Positions 49,188-61,213 of a stretch of DNA of 64,000 nt are shown here, in pieces. Origin of the DNA: Sarcomyxa edulis. Its lineage: Eukaryota > Basidiomycota > Agaricomycetes > Agaricales > Mycenaceae. The position numbers and the translations under genes are program-made. Under the pieces are notes generated by a model. It was not told where the DNA came from and ran no database searches. It worked only from the letters and a program-made list of their open reading frames with translations. Location of the stretch: NCBI GenBank assembly GCA_009761415.1, contig QUOL01000010.1:558001-622000 (forward strand), written 5' to 3'. Each line of letters begins with the position of its first letter. Position 1 is the stretch's first letter.

Positions 49188-51214
49188 CAGAACACTCACC
49201 GTTGTTCGATCCGAGATGTTTTGTTGGCCCAGAGGAAGCAGTTAGGTGTCGAAGAGTTGCGGAGGGGCTTTCATTAATCTACACAGTCGTTTTCTCATAT
49301 AACAGCCTGCCCATTGGAATGTCCGACGACTTATTATTTCGACAATGTCTGAAAATCACAAGGAGTAAGACAATACATTAATAACCGGTTAGCGCAACAA
49401 TCCGAGTCTTGTTCGGCGTCGCAGATCTTCTAGTACCCATGTGCATTATACCGCGGTTGGATTTTCGGCGATAGAAGCTTGAGATCAGAAGTCTTGGAGC
49501 TCCTAAGTACTCGCGAGCTACTGCGATATGTGATCTTACAGCGCGTAATCAGACAGCCTGAAATTCCTAAGGACATGAAGATCATCGTATCAGCCACGAA
49601 GGCGAAGGAATGAAGAAAGAGGAATCTGACCGAGACCGACCACTGCTCGGTATTCTCTCCTTCCCCACCAACACCCGTGATTTCTCTCTGAACCTCGGAT
49701 ATTCCGACCCCAAACTCAAGGCACCATGACTTCCTGTTCTCGTATGAAATGAGCGCGAGCAACCTGAAAAACGGAATATGTGTCACGGTGAATATATGGT
49801 GAAGCGGGTCGAGACGAAGGTCGAGGTTTGAGGTGATGCATCGGAGTGCGGCGAAAGCAGAGCAGAGTTATATATCTGCGAGTGAGTTTTTTTTTGGGAT
49901 GGGGGAATCGAAAATATGATGTGACAAAATTGTAGGACTCGGATCCAAAGGTGGCTTGTTCCTGAGGCAAGTAGTTTGCAAAATTACCACGATATCAAGA
50001 TCATTGGGCTTGACTCCAAGAGCAACGAAGTTTCGTATACGGAGAAGACATGCGTTTGTTCTACTCACTTGAGAATTAGATTGACGATACACCTCAGAAC
50101 CTTGCAGGACAAGCGAGCTTTCCGAGTTCGGAATCGACGGTGTCACGGAGACTGGATCTATGAACATATTGAAAGAGATCATTATCCCAGACTCGGTGTA
50201 CAAGTAAGTAAGTATAAGTAGTTGATGTCCAGTTACTCCAGTAGTCCTGGTTCCAGACGCATTGGTATAGACGGTGTACCGATGCATCCCTGGATCGACG
50301 CAATTAGGAACGAGACTATATATAAAGGGGCAGAGAGCCCTGATATCGGAAGACGAACTTGGCAAGTCTTGTGCAAATGCAATTCGAATCGATGCCAGTA
50401 CATCGTGTGCATGTTATCTGCGATGTTATATATCTGGGATGTTGTAACAAGACCAGGTTCACGGCCGTACTAGGGTCATATGAGGGACTGTGTTGTATCG
50501 ACGATGCCAAGTGGAAGAAGTTGACATCTGGATTTCGATCGGACTCGGATGAGTTAACTGGCTACAGCCTTCACTTCAAATGGCTGCCCGACAAGTTCGA
50601 ATCAACTGCAGCGTTGGACTCGACTTGGAGCACCACCACCGTGACGACGACCAGAGATGAGTCAACTCAGCAGAGAGTACCATGACACCACGAATACAGT
50701 ATTCTTTCTGCGCTCTTTCACTCGCAAAGACTGCCGTCGCCGGCCTCACTACAGTCCCTCACCCGAAACACCTTCAGCTGGTCGCGCCCAAGTCGCGCTC
50801 TTCTGCCAGTGCTCTAGATTCTCGCGTTGAGGAGAAATAACTAGAAAATTCGGAGTTTCGAATGATTACAGTGTCTTTTCATTGGGAGAAATAGAAATAA
50901 CGTGATTTGGGATGCTTCCCTTGTTCTGCACGTCGATCGCATTTTCTCGTGCACTCGAATCAATCATTCATCTACTCGATATCGGGACGTTCTGCATGGA
51001 GACAAGTGGAACGATACTTGCACCGGAGTATTGAGACTGATCTTCGTTTTCTACCAAGGGGGCAAAACCCTTCCAGTATCCGATGCGTTTGTCATTGAAA
51101 GAGATATGAGAAAGGCATCATCAAGTCCCCCTTGCGACTGATAAAATCAGAACCTAAGTAGATAGATGAGAAAAATGTGTAAGAACACTGGCCTGGATAG
51201 ATCGAATACGAACA
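49188..51214. other. Gene-poor accessory spacer
   Basis: About 2 kb without a supported gene. A minus-strand open frame at 49430-49786 (with LALISYENRKSWCLEFGVG) and others at 49868-50365 look weakly protein-like, but I could not connect them into a gene or name a family. They may be decayed coding sequence. Confidence 0.35.
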
Positions 51215-51500
51215 TACCGTACAAATCCTCGTAAAACTTGCGGAGTGACACAAGGATATGGTCTTTCTCTGTCTCAGCTTCATCCAAGTACTCCCAACTG
51301 TAATCGTTGAGATTTGGTTGAGATCGTCGATAGAATTCAACCAGTTGTAGTACTCGACAAGGTCGCGAGCTTGCTCCCTAGAAAGAGCTACATGTTTCTC
51401 GATGATAAAGCAGCTCTGAGTCTCTCGGAATTTCAAGGGTCAGAAAATCTTGACTGAGCAACAACTCTGAGAGTTGCCTAGACGAGTCATCCAGCGTTGC
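51215..51500 (-). pseudogene. DUF6535 C-terminal fragment
   Basis: Minus-strand remnant of the end of a DUF6535 gene. One frame reads ALSREQARDLVEYYNWL, matching SLSREQAELLVSVHDRI in copy A. After a frameshift another reads YSWEYLDEAETEKDHIL and SLRKFYEDLYG, matching the YSWREDEAEVEKQEVL region and LFRTLWED. Nothing of the membrane core is nearby. It lies between DUF6535 copy B and the second F-box gene, on the F-box gene's strand. Confidence 0.7.
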
Positions 51501-51506
51501 AAAGTC

Positions 51507-51509
<3 letters not shown>

Positions 51510-51537
<28 letters not shown>
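51510..51537 (+). repeat. (AG)n microsatellite
   Basis: Fourteen AG/GA dinucleotides in a row, directly upstream (minus-strand sense) of the DUF6535 fragment. Confidence 0.9.
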
Positions 51538-51541
<4 letters not shown>

Positions 51542-51780
51542 ATCACGTGATCCACGCGTACGCGTTATTTGGTCATATTGAATCTAGATCGCCATGTACA
51601 GAGTTCGGTTGGACAATATTAATATTCGAAGCAACTGCGAAGCTTTCCAAGTGATTGACCAGATACCTCGATGAGTATAAGGCGGCAACAGAATTTGATG
51701 GAGTCTAGAGTCCGAAATCCTCTGTAAGAACAGGCCATAAAAATAATTTGAAAACATATACGCACAACAGATGAATACAT

Positions 51781-52987
51781 TCACAATAAGTCAAGGTCCC
51801 AGTTCGTGATAGGCAAAACAGTAAAGATACTGGAAGCACCACACTCCGCTAGTTTCTCCTTCAGCAAAAGTACTAAATGGTCTACATTATACCTGAGCCG
51901 AGTTTGAGGCCATATACGAACAGATTCCAACGTCGAGAATTGCGGTGTCATGAAGAGTGATGTGAAGGTCGACCAGTCGCTGGATTCCAGACTGGAGACA
52001 GCGGTGATGGAGAGTCGGAATGTAATAGTTCGTATGGAGGGTGGAAGATTGGGGAGAACGGGAGTAATGAACGACGCGTTCCGGTATCCGGGGAGCGGTA
52101 ACTCGATGGAACGAAGTTGAGTAAAGTCGTTTAGATATAATTCTACACCCAAAGATCAATATCCTCGAAGAAAGTTTGATAGATATGTTCGGGTTCGGAA
52201 TGGACATACTGTCTAACGGTGCCGTCCACTCAGCATCGGCAGATACAGACACAACCAAGTCCTGCAGATGAGGTTTTTGCATCTCTATGAAGTCCCAGAC
52301 CTCAAGAATCTCGCCATGTCCGAGACTGCCGATGTTGAGAGCTTCCAGGTGCCAGACGTCCGCCGAGGCCATAAGGAAACGCAGCATCCGAGCCGTATCC
52401 GGGCCAGTCATATGAAGTCTCCGCACATGTGCCATATTCTGCGAAACTGGTATAGGCCGTGACAGATCGGAAGTCCACCGAAAGTCTTCTATTTGAAGAG
52501 TCTCCAAGGAGGGAAAAGCGTGAAACAGATCCCAAAATTCGAAGGGACTGAGACGAGTATCCGTGATTCTGAGAGCAGTGATTCCATGGAGACCTCCTGA
52601 TAGAAGCGATTGAGTTTCTTTCGATATGTCTCGTAGAGCTATATTGTAGAAATGTAGCATAGTTATGGCTGGTAGAGACACGATGCACCGGAATCGATGA
52701 TATTCCAAGACCTTCCGGTTCCATGCCACTTTGACGAGACGTATGTGGGATCGGATACTACAATACCGAGAGTCTAGTATATCGACGAGCTGTGCGACGT
52801 TGGCGCCTTGAATGTGGATTTTTCGGAAGAGGTAGTGTCGAGAGCCTGGAAGCCATGTCCTGGACACCGCACTGCAGGCAATAAGAGATTGTTGATCCTC
52901 ACAAAGAAGGTCGATGATAGAGTCGGTGATTTCTGGAGGAATGTATCTTGTATATTTTTCTCTTCCGTTGTGCAGTAATTTGAACAT
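51781..52987 (-). CDS. F-box protein
   Basis: Two exons on the minus strand, 52210-52987 and 51781-52142, with a 67-nt phase-1 intron, give 379 aa. An F-box is seen at residues 13-50 (YIPPEITDSIIDLLCEDQQS, then CSAVSRTWLPGSRHYLF). The rest is Leu-rich and resembles the gene at 727-1941, including a WDFIEMQKPHLQDLVVS segment and a shared intron position. It should act as a substrate adaptor of an SCF ubiquitin ligase; the substrate is unknown. ATG 52987 (MFKLLHNGREKYTRY) is the first in-frame ATG. It converges on DUF6535 copy B, as the other F-box gene does on copy A. Confidence 0.85.
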
Positions 52988-53252
52988 GGATGTAAAGAAC
53001 AAAGGGGCCGTGACCCACTCGGCAAGATTTCGCGACGCGCCTCGCCTATACGAGCCGCTTCATTTCATCCTCATCCAAGTTCTACCTTTCCTGATCTACA
53101 TTTTCTAATCTACTCAGGAGCCTCGTAATATTTATCGCAGCCTCTCTAATCCTGCTTTGATCACAGCTTGTCCGCAGCGCACAACTCTAGGTATATATAC
53201 ATCGCATCCATCATAACTCGACCTGTAATAATCGCATCGGCTTCAGCATACA

Positions 53253-54228
53253 ATGTCTATAAACCCAGACGAAGACACCGAATTGTATGCAAATTCCTTC
53301 TTCTACCGCACAAAAAAAGGACGCTTATTCCAATTCCGATCTATCACAGCAATGACGCTCTCCGAAAATACGGAATTATCCCTCCCAAGGCACCCACACC
53401 TCCACCACCACCAACTCCGCCCTCTCCTTCCCTTGACGATCTGCTCGACGATTTCACGCCATCTGAGCTCCAGGAACTAGGAGAAGATGCACAAGACGAC
53501 GAAGCGGAACGGACGATTGCGGCGTACCGCCAGAAACGATTAGCTGAGGACCAGAAAGCCGACAAGAGAGCTCGGTTTGGGAGAGTCTACCCTATCGGTC
53601 GGGAGGATTATACCAGAGAAGTGACTGAGGCTAGTAATGTTGATGAGGACGATGATGATGAAGAACAAGGGACAGGGGTGGTGTGTTTTCTCTACAAAGA
53701 CGGGTGCGTCCTATTCTCATTCTTATTCACGGATAACGACTTACTGATATTCCCCTACAGTATTCCTGCTAGTGACCGAACGTTCGTTCAAATCAGGACT
53801 TTGGCTGCTCGATATACACGAACGAAATTTGTTTCCATCATCGGCGACAAGTGCATACCAAACCTCCCGGATGCTAGGATACCCATGTTGATCATGTACA
53901 AGAAGGGCGAAATCAAGAACCAAGTTGTAGCATGGGGCGCAGATCGTGAAAGACGAATTGAAGGTCCGTTCACATCTTGTGTATTCCAAGATATCTGGCG
54001 CTCATCTTCTCAACCTTTATAGAGTTGGAAGCGCTTCTGATGGTGACAGGAATTGTACACTTGCCAGAACGACGACCGCCAGGAGATCGCAACCGCGACG
54101 ATGAGGACGATGAGGACGACGAAGATGATCCAACCGCAACAAATGGCAAAACATCCAGAAATATAAGAGGGTCGGACAAGAAGCAAAAGGACAACGACTC
54201 GGACTCGGACTTTGAGTTTGATCTGTAG
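53253..54228 (+). CDS. PLP2: Phosducin-like protein (PhLP2/3 class, thioredoxin fold)
   Basis: Four exons: 53253-53284, 53350-53703, 53761-53963 and 54023-54228, giving 264 aa. The start MSINPDEDTEFNDALRKYGI fits the family's conserved N-terminal TEWNDALRKxGI-type motif. A Pro-rich patch and an acidic helix region follow. The thioredoxin-like domain (GTGVVCFLYKDGIPASDR, RTKFVSIIGDKCIPNLPD, RIPMLIMYKKGEI) lacks a CxxC pair, as expected. The tail is acidic (DEDDEDDEDD, then DSDSDFEFDL). This class works with the CCT chaperonin in folding actin, tubulin and other cytosolic proteins. Confidence 0.9.
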
Positions 54229-54447
54229 GCAATGGAGGTATGTATTGCGTCAGTTATTGTAGAACTTGTACTTCTGATCAGTAGTCAATGGTGAAACAAG
54301 AGCCTAAATTCGTGAGTAGATTCCAGTCGTACAAAGCCCTATATACGTGCGTGTGGGGTGAAACAACATCGACCTGTCATATCGTGAATGTCGTGAAGAG
54401 TGAAAGAAATCCACAGGTAGCGCATAGTGAAGAACGTGAATGATTTC

Positions 54448-55134
54448 TCAGTCCTCTTCCCCACTTGCCTCTTCCTCTGTGCCTGCATCCTCATCAGCGT
54501 CGTCCTTCTCTTCGTCCTTGTCCGCTGACTTTTTCTTGTCCCCTTTTGCCGGCTTGCTTCCGACAACCGTGGCATTGATGCTGATCATGAAGCTCGTAAT
54601 CAGTACGCGTCAAACCTCATCCATGCGAGCAACGTACTTCAACATAACCTGGACCTTTTCCTTCGTATCGCCTGATTCATTCTCTAGTTCAACCATGAAC
54701 TTTTTGTTTCCCTTCCAGCCATAGCTGCCCGTCGAGAACGACGTGGGTATCATCGTTATTGCAGCCAAGAATCCAGGATCTGCCGGCGCAGCTGGAACCG
54801 AGTCGTTGTCTGGGATACTAGGAGGAGTGTGGGTTATGTTCACATGAAGTGGAAGTGCCTTTTCTTTGAAAGTTGATGTGGAGATTGCGGTCTGGGTGGA
54901 TGGCATAGGTCAGTCAGATCGTATGCTACCGTAACGCTGGACTTCAACGCACCTTCTTGGGAGTTTTCTTAGCACCCTTGGCGGCTGTAGCTTTTGCAGG
55001 TGTCGATTTTTTGTCTGTTTTAGGTGCCTTGGAGGAACGCGATGCAGGCCCTGGTTCCGCATCAGAAGCTCGTTTTGCTGTCCAAAACACGTCAATCCGA
55101 GTTGCAGAGCTGGAAGACGCGACTACTCACCCAT
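54448..55134 (-). CDS. Small charged protein of unknown function
   Basis: Four exons on the minus strand: 55131-55134, 54953-55077, 54638-54891 and 54448-54580, giving 171 aa. The first coding exon is just ATGG, followed by a GTGAGT donor; joining gives MAKRASDAEPGPASRS. The N terminus is Lys/Ala-rich (TPAKATAAKGAKKTPKK). A conserved-looking core, FLAAITMIPTSFSTGSYGW, is followed by KFMVELENESGDTKEKVQVM and NINATVVGSK. The tail is strongly acidic. I recognise no named family. The Lys-rich head and acidic tail suggest a nuclear or chromatin-associated protein, but this is speculative. Confidence 0.75.
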
Positions 55135-55335
55135 TTTCGTTTATGGTGATAGTGAAAAAGAAAGAATGTCTGGCGAGAGTTCGCGAGAGATGGCTTTTAT
55201 ATAAAGTGGCATAGCGACAACAAAGTTCTGGTCCCGGTTGGCCTCTATGACGTCACGCGTACGTTCGACGCGCCTGAAATAAAATCCATAATTTACACAT
55301 ACATATAGTGTACACTGCTTGATTTATCCTTTCTT

Positions 55336-56908
55336 CTACTCTATTGTCATATCGACAACGACACGGCCAGCAATGGTGCCAGCCATCATGCCATCGTAGA
55401 CCCTACAGAATGATGATCAGGAATAGTCAATGGAATGAGTAGATTTCATAACGTACGACTGCAACTCGGGCATTTTCTTCACCGCAAAGTGGACCTTGAC
55501 CTCTCCTCGCGCCGCAATATCAAGCGCCTCTCTAGCATCTTGACGGTTCCCGACACATGAGCCCAAGATACTCATACCCTGTCAATGAACATAAATGACC
55601 ATATCACAATGAACGCAGGTTCCGCTCACCCTGAAGACAGTGGGGAATATTTCGGCAGATAATTTCGCGCCGTTTCCGGGGAGGCCTACAGCCATCAATG
55701 TACTACCGCTTCGGAGGTATTCAAGGGCTTGAGAATACCCAGAACTCTAAAGACAATCCTTGGGGTCAAAACATACGATTTCCCAGGGAACGAGCTGACT
55801 CACTTCAGTAGCGGTAATCAAGGCCGAGTGGGCTCCTAAGCCTCCCGTGATAGCCTTGACATCTTGGACAATATCCTTGCTCTCTTTGAAATCGATCCAT
55901 CTCTCAGCACCCAATTCGAGACACATTTTCTTCTTCTCTGCACCAGTATCTTGAGAACGAAAGAACAAGTCAATATAGCTCTGCGGTTATGGAAGAACTC
56001 ACTGACCTATGGCGATGACACGAAGGCCTCTGACCTTCGCATATTGAATAGCTGGCAAGAAACAATATTAGCATCAATTGATTCCCATGCATGAGAAGAA
56101 AACGTACCCAGGTGACCAAGACCTCCACCTGCACCAGGTATCACGATAAAGTCACCGGGGTTAGTTTCACTGTACTTGATAGCACGGTATACAGTCAGGC
56201 CCTGAGCGAATATCAGCCTCACGGTAAGCACGAGGGGCAGTATCTGTATACGCACTGCACAGAGGATAGAAGCCGCTGCATTGCTGTCGTATCCTTCCGG
56301 AATGAGGGTGACGTGATTGACATAGGAGACCTGACATGCGGCATGAGGAAGTACAACGCTGCGGGACGACGCTGAGAGACGTACGACATATTGAGCAAAA
56401 GTTCCATTTATGCTGAAGCCACTGTATTTCGCTCGAGAGCAAACTGAAGACACAAGTCAGTAAAATTCCAGAAATTGAGATCATCACAAGATGCTTACAC
56501 TGCTCTCTGCCCTTCAGACACTGCTCGCAGTTGAGGCACCTGTTGAATGTCTCGTCACTTCAAGAAGGATACCTTAAAGATAAAAAATGCCTACGAATAC
56601 GCCAAGAATTTGATACCGACGCGATCCCCGAGCTTCACAGGAGAGTCAGGAGTGTTGGAGCCGATGGCCACAATGATGCCGACACCCTCATGACCACATA
56701 TAATAGGTGTTTGAGTGACGATAGGCCAGTCACCGAGAGCAAGATGCAAGTCCGAGTGACAGACACCAGTGCAATGCAGTTTGACTAGACATTCCCCCGA
56801 CGCGAGTTCGGATTGTGTAGGAACTGGGAAATCGTGGCGAAGTTTCATCGGAGAGCCTAGCTCTTCGACGATGGAGACGGTTTGTGTCTTTGGAAGGGTG
56901 GGAGACAT
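55336..56908 (-). CDS. ADH: Zinc-dependent alcohol dehydrogenase
   Basis: Ten exons on the minus strand: 56601-56908, 56499-56539, 56385-56443, 56256-56330, 56108-56201, 56007-56051, 55804-55949, 55630-55746, 55457-55578 and 55336-55402, giving 357 aa, the normal length. The catalytic zinc site is seen in [10 protein letters not shown] and CGHEGVG. The structural zinc has four Cys with the proper spacing in [16 protein letters not shown]. The Rossmann motif is [14 protein letters not shown]. It belongs to the tetrameric fungal ADH group that interconverts ethanol and acetaldehyde with NAD+. ATG 56908 starts [16 protein letters not shown]. Confidence 0.94.
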
Positions 56909-57624
56909 AGTGTTGATGAAGAGGTATCAGCTGGGAAGTGTGTTTAAATATCTGAATTTGAGCGATCGCTATAAATATAATAGGAGATGAGACCCGAAAA
57001 TGAGATACTCACCGAATGGTTCTACGGTATATGACCTTGTGCGTCGAGGAGGTCATTGTAGACTAACGGGTGACGATCTGGAGCTGCTGGAACCAATCGG
57101 CGAGCGAATGTGATGGCCGCACCCGAAGCAAACGGGACCCAGAGCTGGCCAGGTATTTGTTCGTGTCTGCCATAGGCCTCTGACGGAAGCAAATTCGGCG
57201 CTCAAACGCGATCGCCCATGCCGTAGAAGGACGCTTATAGGTTTCCGCCTCGACATGACCCGGGTATATGCAGATCTGGGAGATGAGCGGGACAGTCATG
57301 CCCGGAGTCCATGAGTGTCCCCGTAGAAGAACGGATCTCTACTGACTGTGCCGGAAGAATACGAGATGGAGGGAATGTAATCGAGAGACTCGAGAATGCA
57401 ACGAATTTCAGCGGAAGACCCGCTCGGTGACCGTGGAACGATGATACGGGATTGGATTTTGGAACATCTAAACGGGAAATTCAGGCAACTCTCTGCGTCA
57501 AAGAAATTGTTAATCGTCGCAAGTGAATAAAATAAAATACGAGAAGCTCATCGGCATTGCAGCAACGAGATTCTGGAATGGTCTCAATGAATACGATTAT
57601 GAAGATAAGATTTCAACAGGATGG
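56909..57624. other. Intergenic
   Basis: About 715 bp holding the ADH promoter and the 3' side of the deaminase-like gene. A 78-codon minus-strand open frame at 57063-57299 has no supporting features. Confidence 0.4.
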
Positions 57625-59279
57625 TCATATAGATTGTCCCCAGTTATACATATCTACCTCTACGGGCTCCTGAGAGGAAATTATTAGGGTCGGTACTGAA
57701 TTGTGAAAAACAGTCACTCACTGATTCCGGATCCGCGGGAGCATCGCGTCTATGTAATTTTGGGCCGTCCCTCTGCGAGGCATATCAGGAGAGCACTGCG
57801 AACGAGAGAGGAGACAAGACTCACAAAGAGGCACAATTGAGACTGAATCTCCTTAGCTACAAAGCTACGAACGGCGTCGTCGATCTGAGAAATCCCGGTC
57901 AAAGCCCAATCTCTGAAATACTTGCCTCCAATCTGGCTAGTTTCCCAGCGGACTTTGTGGACCTTATTGAAGTGTCGAATCCACTCATCGCAGCACTGGC
58001 AAGACCGTTTGCTGCATCCGATAGACCTATACAAGATATGGCAATCATCAGGGGATACCGATGGGTCTTCGGGCGATACTTTCGCGTCCTGAAGTAATTC
58101 CTCCGGGAGACGCTCACAATCGTATAAACCACAACAATAAATCAGAAGCAAGATTTCAGGATGAATTGTAGGCGTTATCGTGTCGACCCAAGATTCGAAC
58201 ATCTGGTCGTTGATGTTCTCGAGGATCGACGCAGAGACAGGCTTGTCTTCAGGCCTCTTGATCCTTTGGGTGACAGCGAGAGGTGAGGATGATAGTTGCA
58301 GCGTGTCAAAGATGGGTTTGGGCATGCTCGATTCGATCCAGCACCAGGAAACCGTCGAACCAAAACGATTCCGGCCATCAAAGAGTAGCTGGACTCCGTT
58401 TTGGAACTGAGCCAGCTTATCGAGCCTCCGAACGTATTTCGTGACGATTGGGTGGCAGGTCGACTCCGATCTGATTTTCTTGATGAACGCTGTCTTTGTG
58501 AGAAAAGCAGCCTTTTTGATTCCTAGTAAGAGCTCCTCTAGAGTGGATTGTGCGTCGATAGGTCGAAATCGACAGTCGCGTAGCAGCTCCATAGAGCGAA
58601 TGATAATTTCTTTGACGTCTCCATGTTCTCCAGAAGCATGTCCAAGATCAATTTCTTGATTTGCAGAGCCAGGACGATAGCTCCGAAGTCTTGCTTGGAT
58701 ATGCGCGAGATCCGTCTTGGCAACCTTGTCTAGTCTGGTTTGAACGAAAGCTCTAGAGCTTGAGATCACGAAAGATAGCAGCTCCGATTCTGTTTTCGAC
58801 GCAAAAACAGCCATAAATAACCGTTTCGCGTTAGCTTTGTCCTGCAGAGTGAGTGGCTCTTTTTTAGCTAGGACGAATGAAATCGGGTGCTGCCGGTGTA
58901 GGACGGCTGCGATATGACAAAGGGGAGGACCCGATTGTCCTGCGATGAAAAGCGCGAGCGCGTCCAGCATCCCCGCCTCGGTCTGGTTTTCATATTTGCG
59001 ACCTGGAGTCACCCCGGGCGCCCAGAGGTATTCGTCATCGTTAAACAGAGCAAGTAATTGGAGCTCCTCGCTCAGAGAGATTTGAGCATTATCCAAGTCT
59101 GGTGGGATGGGACTCGATCGGTTTCAATAATAAGAAAATGAAACATAGACGTACGAGACATTGAGTGAACAGCCATCCTTCAGACTCTGGGTCCCAACCG
59201 TACAGATATTCACGAACGATATAGATACAGACTTGGAAAGATTCGGCCTCCGCGTTGTTTAGTACAGGGTGATAAATAA
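57625..59279 (-). CDS. OTT_1508-like deaminase family protein (5' end unresolved)
   Basis: Supported exons on the minus strand: 59151-59279 (approximate 3' join), 57825-59098, 57722-57772 and 57625-57669, about 498 residues. Near the C terminus HPE (TIHPEILLLIYCCGLY) and a Cys cluster (YRSIGCSKRSCQCCDEWI) match the H-x-E and C-x-x-C zinc signatures of cytidine-deaminase-like enzymes, and the spacing and SK-x-S-C context fit the fungal OTT_1508-like deaminase group. The substrate is unknown. The tail EPVEVDMYNWGQSI closes in frame. No ATG was found in frame in the first exon, so at least one 5' exon is missing and may overlap the divergent EMC4 gene. The donor at 59150 (GTCTAT) is weak. Confidence 0.6.
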
Positions 59280-59387
59280 CTATGATCGTGGAATGGTGAA
59301 AGGAAAAGAAGAAGGGTCGAGGTTGAGAGCAAGTCGCGGTAAGCCTTGTGGCATCGCGTCGCGGTCCCCTCAATTCCAACGACCATC

Positions 59388-60159
59388 ATGGCCTCCAAAT
59401 CACTGGAATACTCTTCATTGGAGCCCTCTTCAAAGTCTGCATCGTCACTTTCAGGCTGAACGCTCACTAAACATCTTACCCTAGATGGAGGAATCTCCCC
59501 CCACCACCCGGTTTCTCCAAGTCTTCATCGGTGCGTCTGCAGTGCTTTGACAATTGTGCTTTCTGGTCAAGACTCGACATTATTACCCCATAATTTAGTC
59601 TAAAGGCCCCGCAAAGATCCAGCACGTCGGAGCCTCTAATTACCACAACCAGATGAAAGAAACCCGAGCATGGGACCTCGCTATCGGGCCAGCTAAATCC
59701 CTCCCTATGCAGGCCTTCATGCTGTACATGTCTGGCGGTGGGGTTCAAATATTCAGCATGGGTATCGTATTCATGCTGCTCCTCACGCCATTCAAGAACA
59801 TAGCTGCGATAAATGACGGTTCGAGCTGATTGTTCCATCTCGACCAACGCAATTCCTGATGCATGGTCCTTTTTACTCGCCAGCTTTCGCCCCATTCGCC
59901 CCGTCCACCTCCACCAGTCCTAAATCGTTCTCTACACTCCCTCTACAGAAACTGACATATTTGGCGTGTAATCTGTTGACGTTGGCTGTGGGATTGTGGA
60001 AATGTCGGTCAATGGGGCTTCTGCCAACGGGGACGGGTGACTGGTTGGCGTTTGAGACGAGAGGACAGGTGCGTATCCCTCACCAATGAATCTATTGAAT
60101 AGATAAAGCTGACGGAGTCGTATCGTTCATCGAAGGCCCCGGAGATGTCCTTATTCTAG
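59388..60159 (+). CDS. EMC4: ER membrane protein complex subunit 4 (EMC4/TMEM85)
   Basis: Five exons: 59388-59434, 59485-59530, 59599-59818, 59884-60068 and 60136-60159, giving 173 aa. The N terminus [16 protein letters not shown] joins to [12 protein letters not shown]. The conserved core has two membrane helices ([19 protein letters not shown] and [20 protein letters not shown]) and the signature [19 protein letters not shown], and ends APEMSLF. The EMC inserts and folds multi-pass and tail-anchored proteins in the ER. The first donor (GTCTGC) is weak, but phase and homology support it. The minus-strand open frame across exons 3-4 is only a shadow. It is divergent from the deaminase-like gene. 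Confidence 0.9.
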
Positions 60160-61213
60160 ACGACTCGGTACGATCCACATATTCTCGTCGTGTACCTTGC
60201 AGGTGTATTTAATTAAGGTCTACAACATGGATGACAGGGATGAACCTTTCCATCGTGGTAATCGTTCAGTAGCCTGACACACGTTAAACATCATGAGCTC
60301 TTCAACGATTGTCGTCGGTACTTATGCTCAGAGCCTCAGACTGCTTGACTCGGAAATTTATGATTCAAGAATTCATTTCAATGGTGGATACCCATTGATA
60401 GATACTGCAAAGTATACAGACGATTGTAACACGATGGAATGGATGCGACAAGAACGAGTGAAAAATGACGAGAATGTGTGAACCCCCGGCTCTGCCTGTC
60501 CTCTTCCAACAGCAAGGAATAGCGTGACGTGAGTCGAGCACTAAGACGTCCAACAGTCGGTCTCCGCGCTGCTTTGGCACAAACCAGCCGTAGCTAATGG
60601 GGCCATGGTTTGCAATTTGACGTGAGTGCGTTGAAGAGAAATTTTGAGTCGCGCGTCAGCTTTTAAGGCTGGAACTTGTCACGTTTGTCACGTCACACTT
60701 GGATGAGAATTTTTGACGTTGAAACAAGTGAGGGACTTGGGGAGATATGCAAAGCAAACTGGGAGAGATTAGCAGCGGTGAACATGGGATGAAAATGAGG
60801 AAGGGAAAAAATAAGCAAAAGGTTTGCGAAGGGCACGACTCACAGCGCGAACTGACGACTCGTCCTGATCTCCGAAGACTAACTCGGCAAGTCCTGCAGG
60901 TTGCGGAATTGCTTCCCTAGCCTGACAAGGACCAATTATTCCAAGTCCGGATCACGCCTTGCGGTGCGAGGTACTGTGGAAACCAAGTTTTCTGGAGGGG
61001 ACGGTCTTGAACCAGCGCACTTGTGAGCTTAGCCGATGAGAAGGACCACCTCGCATTCCCGGAAATTTGGGCCATTACAGCCGCTATACCATCATGCATT
61101 GAACTTTGATGAGTGTTTAGCAGATAGGTCCTGTTGAAGCGTCGAACGTGCTATTCCGAGTCGCGTCGTTGGAAGACTCGGATGCAGAACTTCTTCTGGA
61201 CTGTCATCTGGCC
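60160..61213. other. Intergenic
   Basis: About 1 kb. A 62-codon open frame at 60293-60481 starts with ATG but shows no domain, signal peptide or splice partner. Otherwise this is probably the EMC4 3' end and the promoter of the next gene, whose first exon may also lie here. Confidence 0.4.

Noticed and set aside
49430..50365. Possible membrane protein or receptor-like gene on the minus strand
   Set aside because: The open frames look partly protein-like, but no start, splice chain or family motif could be assembled; left as unassigned.
59476..59895. 139-codon minus-strand open frame starting with ATG ([10 protein letters not shown]…)
   Set aside because: The plus strand here encodes conserved EMC4 exons 3 and 4 with proper splice sites; the minus frame is its shadow.
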